Counted from the first letter of the stretch, positions 53,009 through 61,782 are shown. The stretch: DNA of 64,000 nt from CAVPEW01 sp963703565 (GCA_963703565.1 CAVPEW010000068.1:62001-126000), one strand, 5' to 3'. Numbers and translations are program-made. Notes: generated from the letters alone by a model not told the origin.

Positions 53009-55705
53009 GTGACGAGGCCGGGCAGTCCCGGGCTTCCCATGTGGGAGAGCGACGTGGTGCTCAGCGACGGTTCGCTGGGCCACGTCCGGTCGGTCTCGTC
53101 CTCCGACGGCGAGAGCCTGACCACCCTGCTGGAGGGGGCCGCACAGGGGCCGGGTCGGCTCCCGCGCCACTGGCCGGCCGCACCTCGAGCAGCGACGGTG
53201 GCCCACCTCCTCGACGTCGACCCGGTCGAGCGGGTGACCCTGGTCGTGGAAGCCTCCGGGCGGCTCCTCGCCGCCGGCCGCTACGAAGCCGGGCACGGCG
53301 ACGGAGCCGCCGAGGTCGGGTTCGTCGTCGACGACGCGCACCGCGGCCGCGGCATGGGCACCATCCTGCTCGAGTACCTCGCCGCGGTCGCCCGTGCCCG
53401 GGGCATCGACCGGTTCGAGGCGCACGTCCCGCCGGACAACGGACCGATGCTCGAGGTCTTCGCCCGAGCCGGCTTCGTGGAGCGGGCCACGACCGGCGAG
53501 GCCGAGGTGACCATCGAGTTGCTCCTCTCCCCCACCGAGGAGGTCCAGAGCCTGGTCGAAGCGCGAGAGCACCATGCGGAGGCGGCCTCACTCGCCCGGC
53601 TGCTCGCCCCGCGGTCGGTGGCCGTGGTCGGCGCTGGGCGCGATCGCCACGGTGTCGGCCACCAGGTGCTGCGGAACCTGCTCGCCGGTGACTTCGCCGG
53701 GCCCGTGTACCCGGTCAACCCCCACGCCGGATCCGTAGCCGGGGTGCTGGCCCACCCCCGCGTGAGCGACATCGCCGGGCCGGTCGACCTGGTGGTGATC
53801 GCCGTTCCTCCCGCCCTGGTCCCCGAGGTGGTGCGCGACTGCGCCGCCAAGGGCGTCTACGGGCTCGCCGTGCTCAGCGCCGGCTTCGGCGAGGTCGGTG
53901 CCCGCGAGGCCGAGGCGGCCCTGCGGGACCTGGCCCGACACCACGGCATGCGGCTGGTCGGCCCGAACTGCATCGGCGTCGTCAACACCGACCACGGGCT
54001 CGACGCCACCTTCGCACCCACCAGGCCGGCCCCGGGGCGAATCGCGATGCAGTCCCAGTCCGGAGCGGTGGGGATCGTCCTGCTCGAGCGCTCGGCCCGC
54101 ATGGGCCTGGGCGTGTCGACCTTCGTCTCGGTCGGCAACAAGGCCGACGTGTCGGGCAACGACCTGCTGCAGTACTGGGAGGACGACCCGAACACCGACG
54201 TGGTGCTGCTCTACCTGGAGTCCTTCGGCAATCCCCGCAAGTTCGCCCGAATCGCACGGCGCGTGTCACGCCGCAAGCCGATCGTGGCGGTCAAGTCGGG
54301 ACGCTCCCCGGCTGGCGCTAGGGCTGCCTCGTCGCACACGGCGTCGATGGCCAGCCCCGACATCGCCGTCGACGCGCTGTTCCGTCAGGCCGGTGTCATA
54401 CGGGTCGACACCCTCGACGAGCTGTTCGACATGGCCCTCCTGCTCAGCGCCCAGCCGCTCCCCGCCGGGCACGGCGTCGTGGTGCTGGGCAACTCGGGTG
54501 GACCCGGCATCCTCGCCGCCGACGCCTGCACGGCGGCAGGGCTCACCGTCACCGCTCTCGCAGAGCGCACCCAGCAGGCGCTGCGGGCAGTGGTGGATCC
54601 CAACGGGGCGGTCGCCAACCCGGTCGACCTGGTCGCATCCGCCACAGCGAGCACCTTCGAGCAGGCGCTCGGGATCGCCCTGGCCGACGATTCGGTCGAC
54701 GCCGCGATCGTCGTGGCCACCCGAACCTTCGCCGCGCCGCCCGCAGAGGTGGCCGAGGCCCTCCGGCGAGTCGACGACACCACCGACAAGCCCATCATCG
54801 GATGCCTGCTGGCTGCGGACCTACCGCCGCTGATCGAGAACCCAGCGGCACCGGGGCGAGGGGTCCCCGTGTTCGCCACGCCCGAACCGGCGGCTCGCGC
54901 CCTGGCACGCGCCGCCGGTTACGCAGCCTGGCGGCTGCGCCCGCCGGGGCGGGTCGCCCAGCTCGAGGACTTCGATGCCGAACGAGCCCGGGGCGTCGTC
55001 GATCGCTTCCTGGCCGGGAACCCAGCCGGGGGCTGGCTGGAGATGTCGAGCGTGGCCGAGCTGTTGTCGGCCGCCGGGCTCCCGGTCCTGCCCACGTTCA
55101 CGGTCACCGGAGCCGAAGCCGCGGCCCAAGCGGCCGCATCGGTGGGGTTTCCCGTCGCCATGAAGGCATCCGGCCCGGACATCGTGCACAAGACCGAGCT
55201 CGGCGCGGTGCGCCTCGGGCTCACCTCGCCCGACGCCGTCGTCGCCGCCTACCGGAAGATGGGCGACCACCTCGGTGTGGCGATGACCGGGGCGGTCGTG
55301 CAGCCGATGGCCGCCGCGGGCGTCGAGACGATCCTGGGCGTCGTGCACGACCCGTCCTTCGGGCCGCTGGTGATGTTCGGGATGGGCGGAACGGCGACCG
55401 AGCTGCTCGGCGACCGTGCCGTGCGGATCCTGCCCGTCACCGACCTCGACGCCGCGGAGCTGGTGCGGTCGTTGCGCACCTCGGCGCTGCTGTTCGGCTA
55501 CCGGGGGGCACCGGCGGCCGACGTGGCAGCCCTGCAGGACACCGTGCAGCGGATGGCCCGGCTGGCCGGCGAGCTGACCGAGATCGCCGAGCTCGAGGTC
55601 AACCCGCTGGTCGTGTCACCCGACGGTGTCGTGGCCGTCGACGCCCGGGCGCGACTCGAACCGGCCGCTGCCGGGCCGCCCCGCGAGCTGAGGCGCATGC
55701 GCTGA
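53009..55705 (+). CDS. GNAT acetyltransferase fused to ADP-forming acyl-CoA synthetase
   Basis: The 898-residue protein has an N-terminal GNAT domain (about 15-180; VGFVVDDAHRGRGMGTILLE), then the alpha part of an NDP-forming acyl-CoA ligase (CoA-binding SVAVVGAGRDRHGVGHQVLR, ligase domain MQSQSGAVGIVLLERSARMG, and a His in ASSHTASMAS) and a C-terminal ATP-grasp beta part (VAMKASGPDIVHKTELGAVR, VMFGMGGTATELLGD). Related proteins include the protein lysine acetyltransferases Pat/Pka, in which the ligase-like part senses metabolites and the GNAT part acetylates enzymes; in those the order of the parts varies. GTG 53009 or ATG 53039 may be the start. Confidence 0.88.
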   Translation: MTRPGSPGLPMWESDVVLSDGSLGHVRSVSSSDGESLTTLLEGAAQGPGRLPRHWPAAPRAATVAHLLDVDPVERVTLVVEASGRLLAAGRYEAGHGDGAAEVGFVVDDAHRGRGMGTILLEYLAAVARARGIDRFEAHVPPDNGPMLEVFARAGFVERATTGEAEVTIELLLSPTEEVQSLVEAREHHAEAASLARLLAPRSVAVVGAGRDRHGVGHQVLRNLLAGDFAGPVYPVNPHAGSVAGVLAHPRVSDIAGPVDLVVIAVPPALVPEVVRDCAAKGVYGLAVLSAGFGEVGAREAEAALRDLARHHGMRLVGPNCIGVVNTDHGLDATFAPTRPAPGRIAMQSQSGAVGIVLLERSARMGLGVSTFVSVGNKADVSGNDLLQYWEDDPNTDVVLLYLESFGNPRKFARIARRVSRRKPIVAVKSGRSPAGARAASSHTASMASPDIAVDALFRQAGVIRVDTLDELFDMALLLSAQPLPAGHGVVVLGNSGGPGILAADACTAAGLTVTALAERTQQALRAVVDPNGAVANPVDLVASATASTFEQALGIALADDSVDAAIVVATRTFAAPPAEVAEALRRVDDTTDKPIIGCLLAADLPPLIENPAAPGRGVPVFATPEPAARALARAAGYAAWRLRPPGRVAQLEDFDAERARGVVDRFLAGNPAGGWLEMSSVAELLSAAGLPVLPTFTVTGAEAAAQAAASVGFPVAMKASGPDIVHKTELGAVRLGLTSPDAVVAAYRKMGDHLGVAMTGAVVQPMAAAGVETILGVVHDPSFGPLVMFGMGGTATELLGDRAVRILPVTDLDAAELVRSLRTSALLFGYRGAPAADVAALQDTVQRMARLAGELTEIAELEVNPLVVSPDGVVAVDARARLEPAAAGPPRELRRMR

Positions 55706-55715
55706 GGCGGAGCCG

Positions 55716-56036
55716 TCAGCCAGCGTCGGGCTCGGGGAGCCGGAGGGCCGCGGGCGGATCGGGGGCCATGAGCCAGCTCACGAGGACGGCGCTCGTGCGA
55801 AGGTAGCCGTCGCGGAACGGCGCCGGGTTGGACTCCACCCAGGCGTCGTCACGCACGGCACGCAGCTCGGGATGGATGATCTCCTCGGCGGCCGCCTCGA
55901 CGCCCTGGTAGAAGGGCCGGTCGGGATGGTGCAGGTCCAGCGCGGCGCGAGCGGCGCGGGCGTCGCCCACCAGGCGCCGTGCCGCACCGAGCAGCACCGG
56001 CCGCAGGGCATCTCCACCGTCTCGGGCTCCTCGCAT
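55716..56036 (-). CDS. Conserved hypothetical protein in PPOX operon
   Basis: The 106-residue protein is unrecognised. It is mostly helical with RPVLLGAARRLVGDARAARA and YQGVEAAAEEIIHPELRAV. ATG 56036 is preferred because GGGAGGAG stands six bases upstream; longer frames would start at TTG. It lies downstream of the PPOX-like gene and probably shares its DosR-box transcript. Confidence 0.6.
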   Translation of the reverse strand: MRGARDGGDALRPVLLGAARRLVGDARAARAALDLHHPDRPFYQGVEAAAEEIIHPELRAVRDDAWVESNPAPFRDGYLRTSAVLVSWLMAPDPPAALRLPEPDAG

Positions 56037-56074
56037 GTCGACTCCTCCCGTCGTGGGTCGTCGCGTCCCGGTGC

Positions 56075-56539
56075 TCAACCACCGTCAGCTTCGATGCCCT
56101 CCTCGGCGTGGGTCATCGGGATCCGGCGGCCCGTGATCCAGCCCGGCTCGAGGCGCACCAGGTGGTCCCGGGCTCCGGGTGCCCACGGCCGAATGGGCAG
56201 CCGGCGGAGCCGCTCCTGCTCGGAGGGATCGGTGACCAGGTGGAGCGCACCGTGGACCATGACGCTGGTGCCGGTCTCGAACAGTGCATCGGCCTCGTCC
56301 ACCTCCAACACCGCCGGGCGGCCCATCACCGCGGCGGCGAGCTTCGTGCCCGGCGCAGTACGGAAGACGACCGCGGCTCCGTCGAGCGCGTAGTTGACCG
56401 GGAACACCTGGGGGTGGGACATGTGAACCACTGCGACGCGCCCGAGCGTGTGCCGACCCAGGAACTCCCGGCATTGGGCCTCGTCGAGCCGGATCAGGCC
56501 CCACTCGTCATGCTCGTCCACGATCGCAGTGAACCTCAC
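56075..56539 (-). CDS. Pyridoxamine 5'-phosphate oxidase-like flavin protein
   Basis: The 154-residue protein follows the PPOX split-barrel pattern: LDEAQCREFLGRHTLGRVAV, VFPVNYALDGAAVVFRTAPG, KLAAAVMGRPAVLEVDEADA, SVMVHGALHLVTD. It is a second member besides the one at 51864-52292. GTG 56539 lies ten bases from a perfect 32-bp palindrome containing a DosR-type core. The hypothetical gene follows. Confidence 0.83.
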   Translation of the reverse strand: MRFTAIVDEHDEWGLIRLDEAQCREFLGRHTLGRVAVVHMSHPQVFPVNYALDGAAVVFRTAPGTKLAAAVMGRPAVLEVDEADALFETGTSVMVHGALHLVTDPSEQERLRRLPIRPWAPGARDHLVRLEPGWITGRRIPMTHAEEGIEADGG

Positions 56540-56548
56540 GTAACCCGT

Positions 56549-56580
56549 GCGCTCCTAGGGCCCAAGGGCCCTAGGAGCGC
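56549..56580. promoter_or_regulatory. Perfect 32-bp palindrome containing DosR-type core
   Basis: Arms GCGCTCCTAGGGCCC and its exact complement flank a central AA. The core GGGCCCAAGGGCCC (56558-56571) fits GGG(A/C)C-N4-GNCCC. It lies between the divergent PPOX and DUF1918 genes. No T-tract follows and genes diverge here, so it reads as an operator rather than a terminator. Confidence 0.65.
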
Positions 56581-56616
56581 CCACCACAGCCGAAGCGGCC
56601 CAGCGCAGCCGGTGCA

Positions 56617-56630
56617 GGGACGTTCGGCCC
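56617..56630. promoter_or_regulatory. DosR-type box GGGACGTTCGGCCC
   Basis: Fits the DosR core and stands 62 bp (centre) before the DUF1918 ATG, a normal activator distance. The second site of the pair is the palindrome at 56549-56580. Confidence 0.65.
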
Positions 56631-56685
56631 TATCCCGGGTGCGGGCGGCGCCCAACGATGGTGACCACGAGACAGGAGGGGCCTC

Positions 56686-56949
56686 ATGATCGCCAGCGTG
56701 GGAGACCGCATCGTCATCCACGGCCACCGGATCGGCGAGCCGGACCGCGACTGCCGGGTCCTGGAGGCCAGAGGCCCCGGTGGCACGCCCCCCTACCAGG
56801 TGCAGTGGGGCGACGACGGCCACGAGTCGCTGTTCTTCCCCGGGCCCGACGCGACCGTCGAGCACTACGCGCCAAGACGGGGTGCCGGCCCCGCCCGCAC
56901 CCCGAAGGACACCGCAGCCGAGGCAGCGGTCAGGACCTCGACGCCCTGA
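56686..56949 (+). CDS. DUF1918 domain protein
   Basis: The 87-residue protein matches DUF1918, a small SH3-like actinobacterial domain: VGDRIVIHGHRIGEPDRDCR, then GTPPYQVQWGDDGHESLFFP and GPDATVEHY. Function is unknown; members often lie near stress genes. ATG 56686 has AGGAGGGG seven bases upstream and a DosR-type box before that. The last 85 bp overlap the end of the convergent kinase gene. Confidence 0.87.
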   Translation: MIASVGDRIVIHGHRIGEPDRDCRVLEARGPGGTPPYQVQWGDDGHESLFFPGPDATVEHYAPRRGAGPARTPKDTAAEAAVRTSTP

Positions 56950-58358
56950 ACCGTCGTGTCCAGCGCGACCGCCGTCGGCCACGGGTCGGTCTCGACCGCC
57001 ATCGCGGCGGCGATCCGCGCGTCGGCGTCGGAGGGATCGCCGCCGCGCGAGGCTCGGCGGGCCATTCGGGCCGTCGCGATCTCCGCCGGGCACCGGCACT
57101 CGAGCTCGACCAGATCGCTGGCCGTCTCCTGCGCGACCGTGCCAGCCAGGTCGCGCCACCGGCGCCGCCCCCAGGAGGCGTCCAGGACCACCGACGTCCC
57201 GGACCGCAACGCCCGACCGGCCCGCGCGAGCAGCTCGCGGTAGGTCGCCGCGGTGCTCGCCGCCGAGTAGATGCCCTCGCCGAACCCGGCCGCCGCCGGC
57301 TGGCCCGGTGGGATGCCCGCCAGCTCCTTGCGGATCGCGTCGGACGAGATCACCTCGGCCTCGAGCACCGGGCCCAGGGCAGCGGCGAGGGTCGATTTGC
57401 CCGTGCCCGGTAGCCCGCCCACCAGGACCAGGCGCACCCGCGCCGTCGCGAGTCGGTCACGGGCCAGCTCCAGCAGGTGGCCGGGGGCGGGATCCGGCAC
57501 ATCCCGCTGAGCTGCTCGGATCGCGGCGACCTTGGCCCGGACCTGGGCCCGATAGGCCACGTGGTGGTGGGCCAGCGACGCCGGCCAGGCGTCGCCGGCA
57601 GCCACCCTGTAGGCATCGAGGAAGCGCTCCGCGAGATCGAGGCGCCCGCGCCCTTCGAGGTCCATCGCCAAGAAGGCGGCGTCGGCGAGCCCGTCGCCCA
57701 GGCGCAGGGCATCGTCGAACTCGAGGCAGTCGAGCAGCCGCGGCCCGTCATCCAGGCAGAACACGTCGTCGGCGAGCAGGTCGCCGTGGCCGTCGCAGGC
57801 TCGGCCCGAGGCGACCCGTTGCGCGAACAGATCATGCCGACCGGCCAGGTAGCGCTGGGCGGCGACCTCGACCTCGTCCACCAGGTCGGGGTCGACGTAG
57901 CGGCCCCGGTAGGGATCGAGCTCGACGGTGTTGGCCGACCAGCGGGCCGCCATGGCATCGCAACCCGCGGCAGCGTCGGCGGCCGCGCCGCGCTCCGCGC
58001 GAGCGTGGAACCCGGCGAGCAACCGGGCCACGGCATCGAGGTTCGAGCCCACGTCCTCGCCTGCGACGACCATCGCCGCCAGCCGCCGGTCGTCGGGGAG
58101 GCGACGCATCACCACGGCGTGATCGCAGGGTGCGCCGTCGGTGCCGAGCACGTCGACGACCCCGAGGTAGATGTCGGGAGCCAGCCGGCGGTTCAGCGCC
58201 ACCTCGCGGTGACAGAGCGCTTCGCGCGCCTGGCGCGTCGAAGCGTCCAAGAAGCCCAGATCGACTGCCTTCTTCAGCTTGTAGGCCCGGTCACCCAGCA
58301 GGACGACGACGCCGGAGTGCGTCTCGACCACCTTGGGATCCAGGTCGGCACCCACCAT
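56865..58358 (-). CDS. Two-domain phosphotransferase/AAA kinase (Rv2004c-like)
   Basis: The 497-residue protein has an aminoglycoside-phosphotransferase-like N-terminal half (VVVLLGDRAYKLKKAVDLGF, then the catalytic-type CDGHGDLLADDVF and LLDCLEFDDALRLGDG) and a P-loop kinase half (LVGGLPGTGKSTLAAAL near 315-331, DAIRKELAG, VVLDASWGRRRWRD). The same pair occurs in M. tuberculosis Rv2004c, a DosR-regulon protein. The substrate is unknown. It follows the tandem Usp gene by 42 bp on the same strand, as Rv2004c follows Rv2005c, so regulation by the boxes at 59307-59341 is likely. Confidence 0.87.
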   Translation of the reverse strand: MVGADLDPKVVETHSGVVVLLGDRAYKLKKAVDLGFLDASTRQAREALCHREVALNRRLAPDIYLGVVDVLGTDGAPCDHAVVMRRLPDDRRLAAMVVAGEDVGSNLDAVARLLAGFHARAERGAAADAAAGCDAMAARWSANTVELDPYRGRYVDPDLVDEVEVAAQRYLAGRHDLFAQRVASGRACDGHGDLLADDVFCLDDGPRLLDCLEFDDALRLGDGLADAAFLAMDLEGRGRLDLAERFLDAYRVAAGDAWPASLAHHHVAYRAQVRAKVAAIRAAQRDVPDPAPGHLLELARDRLATARVRLVLVGGLPGTGKSTLAAALGPVLEAEVISSDAIRKELAGIPPGQPAAAGFGEGIYSAASTAATYRELLARAGRALRSGTSVVLDASWGRRRWRDLAGTVAQETASDLVELECRCPAEIATARMARRASRGGDPSDADARIAAAMAVETDPWPTAVALDTTVQGVEVLTAASAAVSFGVRAGPAPRLGA

Positions 58359-58400
58359 CGGAACCCTCCGGTCGTCCCGTCACGACCCGACCTCGGCGCC

Positions 58401-59276
58401 TCAGCGACCGGTCGGCACGACGACCACAGGGCAGTCGGCGTGGCGGGTGATCTGGATCGAGACCGAGCCGAGCAGTAGTCCCTCGAAGCCGCCGGCGCCG
58501 CGTGATCCCACGACCAGCAGGTCGGCGCCGGCCGAGTGTGCCAGCAGCGCCCTGGTCGGCGCTCCCTGCACCAAGAAGCGCTCGGGCGGGTGTTCGAGGT
58601 CGCCGCCCACCTCGGCCACGGCCTCGTCCAGGACCCTCGTGGCCGCCTCCTCGAAGGGTGCCGCGTCCAGGCCGATGCCGGTGTACGCGTAGCTGAGAGC
58701 CCCGGGGATCTCCCACGCGTGGACCAGCTCGAGCCGCCCGCCACCGACGCGAACCTCCTCGGCCGCCCAGCTCAGAGCGGCGGCCGACCCTCCGGAGCCA
58801 TCGATGCCGACCACGACGCGACGCGGGGACTGCCCACGCCGTTGCACCCAACCCTCGTGGACGACCGCCACCGGGCATCGAGCGTGGTGCAGGCACTGCG
58901 AAGACACCGAGCCCAGCAGCAGGGTGCGGAACCCACCCAGGCCCCGGCTGCCCACCACGAGCAGGTCGGCCTCCTCCGCCAGCGACAGCAGCGCCCTGGT
59001 CGAAAGGTCGTTCACGACCGCCTGGCGGACCCGGTCGAAGTCGTCCACGGCGAGGGCCTCGTGGACGTAGGTCTTCAACGCGGTCGCCGCCGCCTCACGG
59101 TCGTAGGCCGGATCGAACGAGGGGCCCACGACCGCCTGGTGCTGGGTCAGGTGGCCCCAGGCGAGCACGGCGGTGACGGGCAGGTCCCTGAGACGCCCCT
59201 CGGCCACGGCCCATTGCAACGCCAACGCTGCGTTCGGCGACCCGTCCACACCCACGATGATCCCGGTCATGGGCAC
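58401..59276 (-). CDS. Tandem universal stress protein
   Basis: The 291-residue protein contains two Usp domains (about 4-148 and 155-290). Each starts with a strand ending in Asp (IIVGVDGSPNAALALQWA, VVVGIDGSGGSAAALSWA) and ends with the ATP-binding loop G-2x-G-9x-G-S (GSRGLGGFRTLLLGSVS, GSRGAGGFEGLLLGSVS). Tandem Usp proteins such as Rv2623 and Rv2005c are markers of the DosR regulon. Start is GTG 59276 or ATG 59270. Two DosR-type boxes stand 31-65 bp upstream. Confidence 0.92.
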   Translation of the reverse strand: MPMTGIIVGVDGSPNAALALQWAVAEGRLRDLPVTAVLAWGHLTQHQAVVGPSFDPAYDREAAATALKTYVHEALAVDDFDRVRQAVVNDLSTRALLSLAEEADLLVVGSRGLGGFRTLLLGSVSSQCLHHARCPVAVVHEGWVQRRGQSPRRVVVGIDGSGGSAAALSWAAEEVRVGGGRLELVHAWEIPGALSYAYTGIGLDAAPFEEAATRVLDEAVAEVGGDLEHPPERFLVQGAPTRALLAHSAGADLLVVGSRGAGGFEGLLLGSVSIQITRHADCPVVVVPTGR

Positions 59277-59306
59277 AGTGGAGCCGATGCAGCCCGCCTC
59301 GCGCCA

Positions 59307-59320
59307 GGGCCATCGGTCCC
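59307..59320. promoter_or_regulatory. DosR-type box GGGCCATCGGTCCC
   Basis: First of two sites in the divergent Usp/permease region. It fits GGG(A/C)C-N4-GNCCC and is close to an inverted repeat. Confidence 0.65.
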
Positions 59321-59327
59321 CACCCTG

Positions 59328-59341
59328 GGGACCAAGGCCCC
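59328..59341. promoter_or_regulatory. DosR-type box GGGACCAAGGCCCC
   Basis: Second site, 21 bp from the first (start to start), about two helical turns, as needed for side-by-side dimers. It can serve the Usp-kinase operon on the left and the permease on the right. Confidence 0.65.
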
Positions 59342-59424
59342 TCCAGCAGACCCTCGGCGTGACATCGACGGCGCCCCCCGGCGGGTGCTACACCGTGCGA
59401 CGCTCCCGCGTCAGAAGGTGGCTC

Positions 59425-61782
59425 GTGGCCGTCGACACCCCCAACCTCGACGCCGTGGACGCTGCGAGTGCGTCGACGGCCCAGGCGACACCAGCGGTGC
59501 CGCTACCGGCCGATTCGCGCCTCTACCGCATCAAGAGGCGCCTGCTGGGCGCCCCGCTGCACAGCGAGCTCCTCGAGGACCAGCGCCTGGGCAAGCCAAC
59601 GGCACTCGCCGTGTTCGCCTCGGACAACCTGTCGTCTTCGGCCTACGCCACCGAGGAGATCCTCCACGTCCTGATCCCCGCCATCGGCATCTACGCGTTC
59701 TCGCTGGTGGTGCCCATCACGGTGGCCATGCTCGTGGTGCTGGGATTCCTGATCCTGTCCTACCGCGAGACCATCAAGGAGTACCCCTCCGCGGGCGGCG
59801 CCTACCTGGTCACCAAGGACAACTTCGGTTCCACCGTGGCCCAGGTGGCGGGCGCGTCGCTGCTCACCGACTACGTCCTAACCGTCGCGGTCTCGGCCTC
59901 GGCCGGCACTGCAGCGCTCACCTCGGCCGTCAGCTCGCTCGACTCGGCGAGGGTACCCATCGCGCTCGGCTTCATCGCCCTGATCGCCTACGGCAACCTG
60001 CGCGGCGTCAAGGAGTCAGGCCGGATCTTCGCCGTGCCCACGTACTTCTTCATGCTCAACATGGGCGTGCTGCTCGTCGTCGGCACCATCCGCTACCTAG
60101 GCGACGACCTCCCCCGCCTGGCGGCCGAGCTCCCGGGCCAGATCGAATGGGGCACCAGCAGCGGCAACGGCGTGCTGGTCGGAGCCAGCCTGTTCGTCGC
60201 CCTGCACGCGTTCGCTTCCGGTGGAGCGGCGGTGACCGGGGTGGAGGCAATCTCCAACGGGGTCCCCGCGTTCAAGCCCCCCGAGTGGCGCAACGCCCGC
60301 CAGACCCTTGTGATGATGGGCGTCGGCCTGGGCGTGATGTTCCTGGGACTGTCGATGCTGGCCGCCCACCTGCACGTGTCGCCCTTCGAGAGCGGAACCC
60401 CAACGGTGATCTCACAGATCGGCGAGGCGGTCTACGGCGACGGTCCCATCGCCGACATCGCCTACTACTCGCTGCAGATCGCCACCATGCTGATCCTGGT
60501 CCTCGCGGCCAACACCGGCTTCGCCGACTTCCCCCGGCTGGCCAGCTTCCAGGCGGGCGACAGCTTCCTGCCCCGCCAGCTCACCAAGCGAGGGCACCGG
60601 CTCGTCTACTCCAACGGGATCATGGTGCTCGCGGCGGCCGCCATGGTCCTCGTCGTGGTCACCGGCGCCGAGGTCACCCGCCTCATCCCGCTCTACGCGA
60701 TCGGCGTGTTCACCGGCTTCACCCTGTCGCAGTCGGGGATGACACGCCACCACCTGCGCCGGCGCGAGCCGGGATGGCGCAAGGGTCTGGCCATCAACGG
60801 GACCGGCGCAGTGCTCTCGGCCGTCGTGGCGCTGATCATCGCGGTGACCAAGTTCGCCGACGGCGCCTGGGCCATCCTGGTGCTGCTGCCGGCGCTGGTG
60901 GTCGTGTTCCTGCGCCTCAACCGCCAGTACGTGCGGGAGGCCCAGCTCCTCGAGAGCGACGTGCCGGAAGCCGCGACGGCACCGGTGCTCCGCCGCCACG
61001 TGGTGCTCGTGTTCGTCGACCACCTCGATCTCGCGGCAGCTCGCGCGATCCAGTACGCCCGGACCCTCACCCCAGACGAGCTGCGCGCGGTGCACTTCGT
61101 CATCGACGACGGGGCAGCGACCCAGCTGGCCGCCGACTGGGGTCGGCTGGGGCTGCACCACGTCCCGCTCGAGCTCGTGGAATGCCCCGACCGGCGCCTC
61201 ACGCGCGCCGCGGTGGTGACCGTCGCCGCAGAGCTGGCCGACGGCCGCACCGAGGTCAGCGTGCTGCTCCCCGACCGCAAGTACCGCGGCCTGTGGCATC
61301 GCATCCTGCACGACCGCACGGCGGAGTCCATCCAGGAGGAGGTGTCACGCCTCGCGCACGCCAACGTGACGACCGTGCCCTTCCAATTCGACTCGATCGG
61401 CGAGTCCGCCCTGCCCGTCGCCGTCGGCCAGGCGGCCGGCAACGGCGGGCCCGACGGGTGGGCGACGCCCACCCCGGTGCAGCCCCTTCGCCCCGACGAC
61501 GGCGCCCCTGTGATCCGCGAGACGGTGCCCATCGCCGGGATCGCCTACCGCGACGCGGTCACCATCGCCGGGCGGGTCCGCTCGCTGCGGGTGGCCCCCC
61601 AGCACGACGCCGCCCTGCTCGAGCTGGTGCTCGACGACGGCACGGCCGCGGTGTCGGTCGTCTTCCTCGGACGCCGGCGCATCGGAGGGATCGACGTCGG
61701 GCGACGGATGGTCGTGTCGGGCACGGTGGGCGTCCACCAGAACCGGCTGGCGATCCTCAACCCCAGCTACGAGCTGCTCTGA
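59425..61782 (+). CDS. APC-family permease with Usp-like tail and C-terminal OB-fold
   Basis: The 785-residue protein starts with a cytoplasmic leader, then LAVFASDNLSSSAYATEEIL, which opens the APC superfamily membrane domain (about 12 helices, 60-510; EYPSAGGAYLVTKDNFG). A soluble part follows (about 525-670; HVVLVFVDHLDLAAARAIQY) with a Usp-like look, and the last 80 residues form an OB-fold (YRDAVTIAGRVRSLRVAPQH, VVSGTVGVHQNRLAILNPSY). It probably imports amino acids, amines or K+. GTG 59425 has AGAAGGTGG about five bases upstream. An OB-fold on a permease is odd. Confidence 0.85.
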   Translation: MAVDTPNLDAVDAASASTAQATPAVPLPADSRLYRIKRRLLGAPLHSELLEDQRLGKPTALAVFASDNLSSSAYATEEILHVLIPAIGIYAFSLVVPITVAMLVVLGFLILSYRETIKEYPSAGGAYLVTKDNFGSTVAQVAGASLLTDYVLTVAVSASAGTAALTSAVSSLDSARVPIALGFIALIAYGNLRGVKESGRIFAVPTYFFMLNMGVLLVVGTIRYLGDDLPRLAAELPGQIEWGTSSGNGVLVGASLFVALHAFASGGAAVTGVEAISNGVPAFKPPEWRNARQTLVMMGVGLGVMFLGLSMLAAHLHVSPFESGTPTVISQIGEAVYGDGPIADIAYYSLQIATMLILVLAANTGFADFPRLASFQAGDSFLPRQLTKRGHRLVYSNGIMVLAAAAMVLVVVTGAEVTRLIPLYAIGVFTGFTLSQSGMTRHHLRRREPGWRKGLAINGTGAVLSAVVALIIAVTKFADGAWAILVLLPALVVVFLRLNRQYVREAQLLESDVPEAATAPVLRRHVVLVFVDHLDLAAARAIQYARTLTPDELRAVHFVIDDGAATQLAADWGRLGLHHVPLELVECPDRRLTRAAVVTVAAELADGRTEVSVLLPDRKYRGLWHRILHDRTAESIQEEVSRLAHANVTTVPFQFDSIGESALPVAVGQAAGNGGPDGWATPTPVQPLRPDDGAPVIRETVPIAGIAYRDAVTIAGRVRSLRVAPQHDAALLELVLDDGTAAVSVVFLGRRRIGGIDVGRRMVVSGTVGVHQNRLAILNPSYELL

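Noticed and set aside
56549..56580. Intrinsic terminator
   Set aside because: The hairpin has no T-tract and lies between divergent gene starts, where a terminator has no use.
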